A stretch of 7,105 bases of DNA, from the NCBI GenBank assembly GCA_016194625.1, contig JACQBB010000206.1, positions 1 to 7,105 of the forward strand, written 5' to 3'. The first letter of the stretch is position 1. Each line of letters opens with the position of its first letter. Positions 1 to 5,616 of the stretch are shown here, in pieces. The notes under the pieces were generated by a model that saw only the letters and a program-made list of their open reading frames with translations, searched no databases and was not told the DNA's origin. This DNA comes from Elusimicrobiota bacterium. GTDB taxonomy: Bacteria > Elusimicrobiota > Elusimicrobia > UBA1565 > UBA9628. Both the position numbers and the translations under genes were made by a program.

Positions 1-1
1 C

Positions 2-640
2 GCGGCGCCGGACTTCGGCTCCGCTCTGCAGACGCAGGGCTGGCTGCTCGGCGTGCTGGCCAAGCGCTCCGGCCAGGAGCCGATGGTCCTGAGCCTGGGG
101 ATGTCGCTGGCCGGCGACGGGATGAGCGTCGCGGACTGGGCCGAAGTCCTGCGCGGCCTGACCGCCGAGGAGGCGTCCCCGGCCGAGGCCGAGGAGGCGC
201 TGCTGCGCGCCACCGAGCACGGTCCGTTCGCGAAGGCCTTGGGGCCGGACAACCGCCCGGACATCGGGGATTGGTCCGTGCTGAAGATGCAGCTCATGGG
301 CCTCGGCGGCGAGGTCGCGATCCTGCGCAACAACCGCTTCATCGGCTGGACCTACGACCTCGCGGCGGGCCGCCCGACGCCGCGCTTCGCGCCGGACCCG
401 GAGGTCCGCGACCGCGGCGACGGGACCTGGCGCGTGCGCCTGGGCTGGCTCGACCGCGACGGGACCGCCGAGCCGCTCGTCGTCACCCTGCGGCCCGACG
501 CGGGCAAGGCGCCCAGCCTCGCCTACTTCCTCGACCCGGCGTTCGCCTCGCCGCGCCTGTCGCCCGACGTGCGCGCGGCGCTGGACTCCGTCGCGGCGGC
601 GCTGTCCGCCGCGGGCGTGACCGCGTCCTCCGCGCGCTGA
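2..640 (+). CDS. C-terminal part of an unrecognised protein (5' end outside window)
   Basis: The frame is open from the first bases of the window to a TGA at 638-640 and gives 212 residues. An internal GTG at 53 could serve as a start. However, the 17 codons before it (beginning AAPDFGSALQTQGWLLG) read like ordinary protein with the same GC-rich third-position use, so I treat the gene as truncated by the window edge. I recognise no family. The visible part has an acidic, Ala/Glu-rich helical section (about residues 50-75 of the visible fragment). A mixed, Trp-containing section follows with a strand-rich look (RNNRFIGWTYDL, then GDGTWRVRLGWLDRDG), and the end is an Ala-rich helix. There is no membrane segment or metal motif in the visible part. 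It lies 33 bases upstream of the secreted hydrolase on the same strand; a shared transcript is possible but the hydrolase has its own promoter-like hexamer. Function unknown. Confidence 0.8.
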   Translation, partial: AAPDFGSALQTQGWLLGVLAKRSGQEPMVLSLGMSLAGDGMSVADWAEVLRGLTAEEASPAEAEEALLRATEHGPFAKALGPDNRPDIGDWSVLKMQLMGLGGEVAILRNNRFIGWTYDLAAGRPTPRFAPDPEVRDRGDGTWRVRLGWLDRDGTAEPLVVTLRPDAGKAPSLAYFLDPAFASPRLSPDVRAALDSVAAALSAAGVTASSAR

Positions 641-674
641 CTTTTCCGCCGCGTTTCGGCGTAGAATACCGGTA
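637..674 (+). promoter_or_regulatory. Candidate promoter giving a leaderless hydrolase mRNA
   Basis: TAGAAT at 662-667 is a good sigma70-type -10 hexamer in a very AT-poor background. It ends 6 bases before the ATG at 674, so transcription would start at or beside the start codon. The best -35 match is weak: CTGACT at 637-642, overlapping the stop codon of the preceding gene, with a long 19-base spacer. No Shine-Dalgarno sequence is seen between 641 and 673, which agrees with leaderless translation. The same 7-mer, GTAGAAT, occurs upstream of the minus-strand gene that starts at 3403. Confidence 0.45.
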
Positions 675-1528
675 TGACGCGCCCGCTCCTGCTGGCCGCC
701 TTACTGCTCGCGTCCGCCGCGCGCGCCGAGCCCGGCCGCCGGGCGTTCCCCGCCGGCGGCCACCTCGCCCCGGCCGACCGGCTGTTCGTGCCGTCCAAGC
801 CGAAGGTCCCGGCGGCGCTGGTCGTGATGCTCCACGGCTGCGAGCAGGACGCCGACGCCGTCGCCGCGGTCACGCGCTGGGACGCGCTCGCCGAGCGCGA
901 GGGCTTCTTCGTGCTGTACCCGAACCAGCAGTGGGGGCGCAACCCCTACAACTGCTGGAACTGGTTCTTCCCTTATAACCAGGCCGCGGGCTACGGCGAG
1001 CCCGCGGAGATCGCCGCGTCCGTGCGCGCGGTCCTGGCGCTGCACCCGGTGGACCGCGCGCGCGTGTTCGTCGCGGGCCTGTCGTCGGGCGGCGCGGAGG
1101 CGGCGGTCATGCTCGCCTGCTATCCGGACCTGTTCGCCGCCGGCGCCGTCCACTCGGGCGTCTCGTACGCGCTGGTCTCCGACGCGGCGGGCGCGCTCGA
1201 GGTGATGAAGCGCGGGCCCGAGGGGCGCCGCGGCGGCGGGCTGTGCGACCCGGCGGCGTCCTCCGGCGGCGCGCTCGTCGTCCACGGCGCGGCGGACCCC
1301 GTCATCGCTCCGGCCAACGCGGACCGCCTCGTCGCCGATTTCTCGGGCGGGCCGTCGCGCAAGGTCCTCGTCGAGGGGCTGGGCCACGCGTGGAGCGGCG
1401 GGCCGGCGGGCCTGCCCTACTCCGACCCCAAGGGTCCCGACGCGACCGCCCTGATGTGGGCCTTCTTCACCGGTCCCGGCGGGACGGCACGACTATTGCC
1501 TCCGGACGGCGGGAAGGGTATAAAGTAG
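674..1528 (+). CDS. Secreted PHB-depolymerase / feruloyl-esterase-like alpha/beta hydrolase
   Basis: The predicted 284-residue serine hydrolase belongs to the Esterase_phd / LpqC-like group (carbohydrate esterase family 1-like). Known members cleave short-chain polyhydroxyalkanoates or feruloyl and acetyl esters on plant polysaccharides. Residues 1-18 form a signal peptide (hydrophobic core LLLAALLLASA, cleavage after ARA), so it should act outside the inner membrane. The fold's hallmarks appear in order: the oxyanion-hole motif LHGC at 53-56; the family-typical NPYNCWNWF at 90-98, with GEPAEI at 108-113; the nucleophile elbow GLSSGG with Ser137; Asp208 in HGAADPV; and His238 in GLGHAWSGG. 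The catalytic domain is complete and of usual length. The last 14 or so residues (ending GGKGIK) run past the domain and are encoded by bases that also look like the glgC promoter. ATG 674 is chosen because it directly precedes the signal peptide. The substrate cannot be told from sequence; phaC or other PHA genes are not in view. Confidence 0.88.
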   Translation: MTRPLLLAALLLASAARAEPGRRAFPAGGHLAPADRLFVPSKPKVPAALVVMLHGCEQDADAVAAVTRWDALAEREGFFVLYPNQQWGRNPYNCWNWFFPYNQAAGYGEPAEIAASVRAVLALHPVDRARVFVAGLSSGGAEAAVMLACYPDLFAAGAVHSGVSYALVSDAAGALEVMKRGPEGRRGGGLCDPAASSGGALVVHGAADPVIAPANADRLVADFSGGPSRKVLVEGLGHAWSGGPAGLPYSDPKGPDATALMWAFFTGPGGTARLLPPDGGKGIK

Positions 1529-1532
1529 ACGA
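1496..1532 (+). promoter_or_regulatory. Candidate glgC promoter inside the hydrolase 3' end, leaderless type
   Basis: TTGCCT (1496-1501) and TATAAA (1519-1524) form a sigma70-like pair with the ideal 17-base spacer. They match the consensus at 4 of 6 and 5 of 6 positions. Transcription would start about 7 bases downstream, at or next to the glgC ATG (1532). The elements lie within the last coding codons of the hydrolase, whose stop TAG is at 1526-1528. The purine run GGGAAGGG (1511-1518) is 13 bases from the ATG, too far for a normal Shine-Dalgarno. glgC may therefore be expressed both by read-through with the hydrolase and from its own leaderless transcript. Confidence 0.55.
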
Positions 1533-2773
1533 TGCGCGAATATTGCGAACTTCCGGACCGCCGCCGCCGCACGCTCGCGTTCGTGCTCGCGGGCGGCAAG
1601 GGCCAGCGCCTCGAGCCGCTGACCGTGTACACGCCCAAGCCCGCGGTCACCTTCGGCGGCATCTACCGGATCGTCGACTTCACGCTCAGCAACTGCCTGA
1701 ACTCGGACATCCGCAACATCTACTGCCTGGTCCAGTACAAGTCGGCGGACCTGATCCGCCACCTGCGCGACGGCTGGGAGATGTACTTCTCGACGGCGCG
1801 CGGCGAGTACCTGGAGGTCATCCCGCCCCAGTACGCCGACCGCGACTCCTCCTACGCCGGCACCGCCGACGCGATCTACCAGAACCTGTACCTCCTCGAG
1901 CAGGAGGCGCCCGACCACGTGATGATCCTCGCCGGGGACCACATCTACAAGATGGACTACCGGAAGATGGTCGAGATGCACCGCGAGAACGACGCCGACC
2001 TGACCGTCGGCGCGGTCGAGGTGCCGCTGCGCGAGGGCAAGGGCTTCGGCATCGTCCAGGCCGAGGCCGACGGGCGCATCGTCGGCTTCCAGGAGAAGCC
2101 GAAGGAGCCGGCTCCGATCCCGGGCAACCCCGAGAACTGCTTCGCGTCGATGGGCATCTACGTGTTCAAGCCTCAGGTGCTGGCCGAGCTGCTGCGCCGC
2201 GACTCCGCCGACGCGGCGAGCAGCCACGACTTCGGCAAGGACATCATCACCAAGATGGTCGGCACGCACCGCGTGTTCGCCTACAGCTTCATCGACGAGA
2301 ACCGCAAGACCGCCAAGTACTGGCGCGACGTGGGGACGCTCGACGCCTACTACTCGGCGAACATGGACCTGATCGGCGTGGACCCGATCCTGAACCTGTA
2401 CGATTCTTCCTGGCCGATCCGCACCGCGCGCATCCAGGCGCCGCCGCCGAAGACCGTGTTCCGCATCGACGGCCGCACCGGGACCGCGCTCGACTCGACG
2501 CTGTCGCCGGGCTGCATCGTCAGCGGCGGCGTCGTCGTCCACTCGATCCTGTCGCCGCACGTGAACGTGCACAGCTGGGCGCACGTCGAGGACTCGATCC
2601 TGTTCGAGGGCGTGGACGTGGGCCGGCGCGCGAAGGTGCGCCGCGCGATCGTCGCCGAGGGCGTGCGCATCCCGCCGGACGCGGTGATCGGCTACGACGC
2701 CGAGAGCGACCGCGAGCGCTTCCAGATCACCGAGAGCGGCGTGGTGATCGTCTCCAAGGACGCGCGCATCTAG
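1532..2773 (+). CDS. glgC: Glucose-1-phosphate adenylyltransferase (ADP-glucose pyrophosphorylase)
   Basis: GlgC makes ADP-glucose and pyrophosphate from ATP and glucose-1-phosphate in the cytoplasm. This is the committed and usually allosterically controlled step of bacterial glycogen (alpha-glucan) synthesis, and the enzyme works as a tetramer. The 413-residue protein is full length for the family. An N-terminal nucleotidyltransferase domain (about 14-285) has the nucleotide loop LAGGKGQRL (19-27), TPKPAV (34-39), the YAGTADAIYQN segment (108-118), and LAGDHIYK with catalytic Asp136. It continues with the sugar-phosphate residues FQEKP (Glu188, Lys189), ASMGIYVF (205-212) and YWRDVGT (263-269, metal-binding Asp266). 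A C-terminal left-handed beta-helix with hexapeptide-like turns follows (about 315-385). By alignment to my memory of E. coli GlgC, the activator-site Lys39-Arg40 pair corresponds to Tyr33-Thr34 here, so its allosteric response may differ. The ATG lies 3 bases after the hydrolase stop. The first codons (GAA TAT TGC GAA CTT) are unusually AT-rich for this DNA, which favours unstructured initiation. No other glycogen genes are in view. Confidence 0.97.
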   Translation: MREYCELPDRRRRTLAFVLAGGKGQRLEPLTVYTPKPAVTFGGIYRIVDFTLSNCLNSDIRNIYCLVQYKSADLIRHLRDGWEMYFSTARGEYLEVIPPQYADRDSSYAGTADAIYQNLYLLEQEAPDHVMILAGDHIYKMDYRKMVEMHRENDADLTVGAVEVPLREGKGFGIVQAEADGRIVGFQEKPKEPAPIPGNPENCFASMGIYVFKPQVLAELLRRDSADAASSHDFGKDIITKMVGTHRVFAYSFIDENRKTAKYWRDVGTLDAYYSANMDLIGVDPILNLYDSSWPIRTARIQAPPPKTVFRIDGRTGTALDSTLSPGCIVSGGVVVHSILSPHVNVHSWAHVEDSILFEGVDVGRRAKVRRAIVAEGVRIPPDAVIGYDAESDRERFQITESGVVIVSKDARI

Positions 2774-2784
2774 CGCGCGGCGTC
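2759..2784. terminator. GC-rich inverted repeat between convergent genes, possible weak two-way terminator
   Basis: GACGCGCGC (2759-2767) can pair with GCGCGCGGCGTC (2773-2784) around the short loop ATCTA, with a small bulge. The structure spans the glgC stop codon and reaches the stop of the convergent minus-strand gene. There is no T-run on either side, so it is not a classical intrinsic terminator. In DNA this rich in CG, such repeats also arise by chance. Confidence 0.3.
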
Positions 2785-3403
2785 AGCGGACCTTGTCGAG
2801 GAGGCGCTGCGCTTCGGCCTGCAGGTCCCGCGTCGCGCGGTCCAGGTCGCGGGCGCCGCGGTCCAGGTCCATGCTCTCGAACGAGTAGCCGGCGCGCATC
2901 AGGTCCATCGACGCGAAGCCCGCGTCGAAGACCAGCCAGTGCGCGTCGGACTGCAGCCAGCCGGCCTTCGCGGAGAGGTTCTGCGCGGACGCGACGAGCG
3001 TCGGGTCCTTGCCGGCGACCTGCGAGGACAGCGAGCGCAGCTGGTCGAGGCTCCACTGCGCGTCGCGCGCGACGCGGGCGAGGTCGCGCGTCATGTTCTG
3101 GAGCTCCCAGCGCAGGTTCGGGTCCTGGCGGCCGGGCTGCTGCGGGGCGCGCACGCGGTTCATCAGCCAGCGCAGGTCGTCGCGCAGGCGGGAGGCGTCC
3201 TGGCGCGAGCGCTCCAGGTCCCAGGCCAGCGAATCGAGACGCTGGGCGGTCCCGGCGTCGAGCGCCTTCACGGAGGCGGCGCGCTGCGCGCGGACGGTCG
3301 CGTGGATCCGGGCGGCGAGGTCCTCGAACGAGGCCGTCGCGACCGGGGCGGCGGACGCGCGGACGGCGAGGACGAGCAGGGCGGCGGCGAGCGTGCGGAC
3401 CAT
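2783..3403 (-). CDS. Exported helix-rich protein with periodic tryptophans, unknown function
   Basis: This is a 206-residue protein I do not recognise. Residues 1-18 are a signal peptide (hydrophobic core LAAALLVLAV, cleavage after ASA), so it should be periplasmic or secreted. The rest is almost entirely charged, Ala/Leu-rich helix without a membrane segment. Trp61, Trp79, Trp99 and Trp117 are spaced 18, 20 and 18 residues apart in a recurring W-x-L...R-D setting, and Trp149 and Trp156 follow. This suggests repeated helices packed through tryptophan. The C-terminus holds clear heptads: DLDRGAR (179-185), DLDRATR (186-192), DLQAEAQ (193-199). They are encoded by a 21-base repeating unit, so a coiled coil is likely. 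It has no cysteine after the signal peptide. ATG 3403 is supported by GGAGGT 7 bases upstream. It lies 43 bases behind the DUF309 gene, so it may be the fifth member of that operon or have its own promoter. A structural or envelope-associated role is only a guess. Confidence 0.85.
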   Translation of the reverse strand: MVRTLAAALLVLAVRASAAPVATASFEDLAARIHATVRAQRAASVKALDAGTAQRLDSLAWDLERSRQDASRLRDDLRWLMNRVRAPQQPGRQDPNLRWELQNMTRDLARVARDAQWSLDQLRSLSSQVAGKDPTLVASAQNLSAKAGWLQSDAHWLVFDAGFASMDLMRAGYSFESMDLDRGARDLDRATRDLQAEAQRLLDKVR

Positions 3404-3410
3404 GGGGCCT

Positions 3411-3416
3411 ACCTCC
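3411..3416 (-). promoter_or_regulatory. Strong Shine-Dalgarno for the gene starting at 3403
   Basis: Read on the minus strand, GGAGGT ends 7 bases before the ATG at 3403-3401. It is the best ribosome binding site in the window and fixes the start. It contrasts with the plus-strand genes, which have none. Confidence 0.85.
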
Positions 3417-3443
3417 GTAAGGGGTCTTTAGTCCTACGAGAGG

Positions 3444-3473
3444 ATTCTACCGCGCGCGCAGACCGAAACGCAA
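3444..3473 (-). promoter_or_regulatory. Candidate promoter for the helix-rich exported protein
   Basis: On the minus strand, TAGAAT at 3449-3444 resembles a -10 hexamer; its first three bases are also the TAG stop of the DUF309 gene. TTGCGT at 3473-3468 is a weak -35 candidate (3 of 6 matches) with an 18-base spacer. Transcription from here would give a leader of about 30-35 bases holding the GGAGGT ribosome site. The 7-mer GTAGAAT is shared with the region just before the hydrolase gene (661-667). The stop-codon overlap means part of the match is forced. Confidence 0.35.
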
Positions 3474-3797
3474 GGACTTCGGCGCCCGTCCGGCGGACCG
3501 CGCGGAGGCGACGGCGGCCTCCAGCGCGGCGAGCGACTCCGGCGTCAGCAGGGCCGCGCTCGCGCGCAGCTTGGCCAGGCCGCGCTCGAGCAGGTAGGCC
3601 GCGCCGTCCCGGCCGCCGGGAAGGGTCAGCCGGTGCAGGCCGGCGGCGACCTGGATCAGCCCTTGGAGCAGGAGCTTCTCCGCGCCGGAGGCGGCCTTCC
3701 AGCCCTCCTCCAGCTCCTCGTGGGCCTCGAAGAAGCGGCCCTCGGCGCCGAGCGCGTCGGCGCGGTCGAGCCAATGGCGGAGAGGGCGGGCGCTCAC
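3447..3797 (-). CDS. DUF309 family protein
   Basis: This 116-residue cytoplasmic-type protein has the DUF309 signature, FFEAHEELEEGWK (22-34) followed by LLLQGLIQVAAGLHRL (42-57). It then has a C-terminal helical stretch with GGRDGAAYLLERGLAKL (61-77). The family is a small all-helical domain with conserved His and Glu residues (His26, Glu27 and Glu30, Glu31 here; His55) and no established biochemical role that I know of. The start is GTG at 3797-3795, sharing four bases (GTGA) with the MltA stop. A much longer in-frame extension to 4088 is open, but it reads as an Arg/Pro-rich shadow of mltA. No Shine-Dalgarno precedes the GTG, so translation probably depends on coupling to mltA. Length is usual for the family. 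The stop TAG lies at 3449-3447. Confidence 0.87.
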   Translation of the reverse strand: MSARPLRHWLDRADALGAEGRFFEAHEELEEGWKAASGAEKLLLQGLIQVAAGLHRLTLPGGRDGAAYLLERGLAKLRASAALLTPESLAALEAAVASARSAGRAPKSLRFGLRAR

Positions 3798-5047
3798 CGC
3801 TCGCGGGGCGGCAGCTTCTTGACGAGGAACCACAGCTTCCCGTCGGCCCACTGCCCGCGCGCGGTCGCCTCGGCCTGCGCGCCGTGGCCGGCGTAGATGT
3901 CCACGCGGCCCGGGCTCTTGATCGCGCCGCCGGTGTCCAGCGCGAAGGCGAAGCGCGCGGTCGGGAACTGGCCGAGCACGCGGCCCGTCTTGTCGGCCTG
4001 CGGCGAGGTCGTCGTGAAGAACGCGAGCGCGCCCAGCGGGAAGACGGCCGGGTCGATCGCGATCGAGCGCGCGGGGACCAGCGAGCACTCGGCGGCGCCG
4101 TACGGCTCGCCGTCCTCGGGCAGGGGGGCGACCTCGAAGAAGGTGTAGCGCGGGTTCGTGGACAGGATCCAGGACTCGGCGTCGGGGTTGGCGCGCAGGT
4201 AGTCGTGCATCTTGGGGAAGGTGATCTCGTCGCGCGCGAACGCGCCGGTCCTCACCAGCGTCAAGCCGACCGAGTTGAACGGGCGGCCGTTGGTGCCGGC
4301 GTACTTCACCAGCACCTCCTTGCCGCTCGCGAGCTTCAGGATCCCCGAGCCCTGCACGTGCAGGTCCATGACGTCGAGCGGGTCCTTGAGCCAGGCGACC
4401 TCGAGGCCCTTGCCGGCGAGCGTCTTGCGCCGGTCGATCTCCTCGCGCGTCCAGTACGGCGTCACGCGCTTGTCCTTGCCGACGCGTCCCAGGACCAGGG
4501 AGTCCCCGCCGCCGTTCTTGCCGAAGGCGGCCAGGTCCACCTCGACCATGTCCGGCGGGCGGCGGTACAGCGGGCGCGCGTAGCCCGGCGCCTTCTTGAG
4601 GCTGGCCTTCAGCGTCGGCTGATAATAGGAAGAGAACACGACGCGCCCCTGCCCGTCCAGGCCGGCCGACTGGAACACGTCGAAGCCGGCGCGCACGCGC
4701 GCGTCGAACTCGTCGGCGCTCTTCGCGGTCGCGGCGATCGCGGCGATCTCCTTGGCGGAGTCGATCAGCGCGGCGGGGGCGTAGTCGCGGCCGGCGAGGC
4801 GCAAGGCCTTGTTCGGCGGCAGGGACTCCAGGTACTTCACGGCCTTCTTCGCGGCCTTGATCAGGCCGGCCTTGGCCTTGAACGACTCCTCGAAGCGCGG
4901 CAGCGCGTCCTCGGCGACGAGCGTCAGCGCGGGTCCGGAGGCGGGGGCCGTCGAGACGGCGGGGGGCGGCATCGCGGGGCCGCCGGCGCCGACGGGGGGC
5001 TGGGCGGAGGCGGAGGCCGCGGCGAGCAGGAGAGCGAGGAGCATCAT
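3794..5047 (-). CDS. mltA: MltA-type membrane-bound/periplasmic lytic murein transglycosylase
   Basis: The 417-residue protein is predicted to cut the MurNAc-GlcNAc bond of peptidoglycan, forming 1,6-anhydroMurNAc ends, in the periplasm. The MltA domain shows SSYYQPTLKAS (139-149), then the core DLHVQGSGILKL (228-239) with VKYAGTNGRPFNSVG (247-261). NPRYTFFEV (298-306) follows. The C-terminal 3D double-psi barrel domain (about 320-410) contains FALDTGGAIKSPGRVDIYAGHG (368-389); Asp371 and Asp383 lie in the conserved motifs that hold the catalytic acid. Residues 1-15 form a signal peptide (LLALLLAAASASA, then Gln16). No lipobox Cys is present, unlike the E. coli lipoprotein. A Pro/Ala-rich linker (17-40) and a helical segment of about 80 residues precede the core domain. 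ATG 5047-5045 overlaps the stop of the upstream lipoprotein gene (ATGA), and a second ATG follows at once. The AAGG just before is too close for an ideal ribosome site, so coupling is likely. It overlaps the DUF309 start downstream by four bases. Confidence 0.93.
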   Translation of the reverse strand: MMLLALLLAAASASAQPPVGAGGPAMPPPAVSTAPASGPALTLVAEDALPRFEESFKAKAGLIKAAKKAVKYLESLPPNKALRLAGRDYAPAALIDSAKEIAAIAATAKSADEFDARVRAGFDVFQSAGLDGQGRVVFSSYYQPTLKASLKKAPGYARPLYRRPPDMVEVDLAAFGKNGGGDSLVLGRVGKDKRVTPYWTREEIDRRKTLAGKGLEVAWLKDPLDVMDLHVQGSGILKLASGKEVLVKYAGTNGRPFNSVGLTLVRTGAFARDEITFPKMHDYLRANPDAESWILSTNPRYTFFEVAPLPEDGEPYGAAECSLVPARSIAIDPAVFPLGALAFFTTTSPQADKTGRVLGQFPTARFAFALDTGGAIKSPGRVDIYAGHGAQAEATARGQWADGKLWFLVKKLPPRER

Positions 5048-5616
5048 CCTTCGGGCTGGAAGCTGTCGACCACGGCCTGGAATATCGGCAGCGTCTGCTG
5101 GTAGGCGTCCGACGGCGCCGAATGGGAGATCTCGAAGAAGCCCTTGCCGGACGGGATCAACACGGCGTCCTCGCGCTGCATGTACAGGACCTTGTAGCCG
5201 TGCTCCGGGTGCCGCGGGCTCTCGGAATGGACCGCGTACACCGTCCGGCCGGACACTCGCCGGGTCTCCAGGGGGCTCGGCTTCTGGCCGGCGAAGCGCA
5301 TCGCGTCCCAATACTGCTGCGGCGTCTTGACCTGGCCGTTGACGCCGTCGTAGTAGTCGACCGAGATGACGACCTTGCCGCGCAGGGGGCCGCTCATCGT
5401 CCCGAACATCATCACGAGCGGGCCGCCGGTCCCGTGCTCCTCCATCGCCTTCCACGCGGAGGGGGCGCGGCAGCGGAACTTCCCGTGCCGCTCGTCGAAG
5501 TCGATCATCGGCTCCCCGGCGACCGTCGCGACGACGGGGACGGGGTCGGGCTCCTTCGGCGGCGCCTTCTTGCAGGCGGCGGCGAGGGCGAGCAGGGCGA
5601 GGGCGAGGCGTTTCAT
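5044..5616 (-). CDS. Putative lipoprotein, unknown function, PsbP/DUF1795-like pattern possible
   Basis: This 190-residue protein is not confidently recognised. The N-terminus MKRLALALLALAAAC is a short lipoprotein-type signal with Cys15 as likely lipidated residue. The lipobox is imperfect (Ala at -3, Leu at -4). A charged Lys/Pro-rich linker follows (16-30). The mature part looks like a single alpha/beta domain: GKFRCRAPSAWKAMEE (45-60), VVISVDYYDG (82-91), RTVYAVHSES (124-133), GKGFFEISHSAP (157-168), and the ending FQAVVDSFQPEG. This order, a 'P-x-x-W' beginning, central strands, and a final helix with V-x-x-F-x-P, resembles PsbP-like/DUF1795 lipoproteins. I offer that only as a fold-level guess. 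The start is ATG 5616, with AAAGGA 8 bases upstream (5630-5625). It overlaps the protease stop (ATGA) and its own stop overlaps the mltA start. As the likely lipidated member of the cluster it could anchor or assist the non-lipidated MltA. Confidence 0.85.
   Translation of the reverse strand: MKRLALALLALAAACKKAPPKEPDPVPVVATVAGEPMIDFDERHGKFRCRAPSAWKAMEEHGTGGPLVMMFGTMSGPLRGKVVISVDYYDGVNGQVKTPQQYWDAMRFAGQKPSPLETRRVSGRTVYAVHSESPRHPEHGYKVLYMQREDAVLIPSGKGFFEISHSAPSDAYQQTLPIFQAVVDSFQPEG

Noticed and set aside
53..55. GTG at 53 as the true start of the first gene
   Set aside because: In-frame codons continue to base 2 with normal protein composition, and no ribosome site precedes the GTG.
523..942. 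139-residue minus-strand open frame across the 641-673 gap
   Set aside because: Antisense to the signal peptide and oxyanion region of the hydrolase; Ser/Arg/Ala-rich and without a recognisable motif.
1493..2584. 363-residue minus-strand open frame antisense to glgC
   Set aside because: Composition (Val/Asp/Arg/His-rich) is what glgC codons give on the opposite strand; no motif seen.
1243..3420. 725-residue plus-strand open frame across the hydrolase, glgC and the convergent gene
   Set aside because: Extremely Arg/Gly/Pro-rich without any domain. It lies over glgC and other clearly real genes and is a product of few stop codons in GC-rich DNA.
3797..4088. Longer DUF309 form starting at 4088
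   Set aside because: The extension is an Arg/Pro-rich frame-shadow of mltA. The family signature begins soon after the GTG at 3797, which makes the usual 4-base overlap.
2939..5104. 721-residue plus-strand open frame antisense to the helix-rich gene, DUF309 and mltA
   Set aside because: Low-complexity Arg/Gly/Val/Leu composition, antisense to a clear MltA and DUF309; a shadow frame.
5047..5455. Longer MltA form starting at 5455
   Set aside because: The extension lies over the lipoprotein gene and would bury the signal peptide that starts at 5047.
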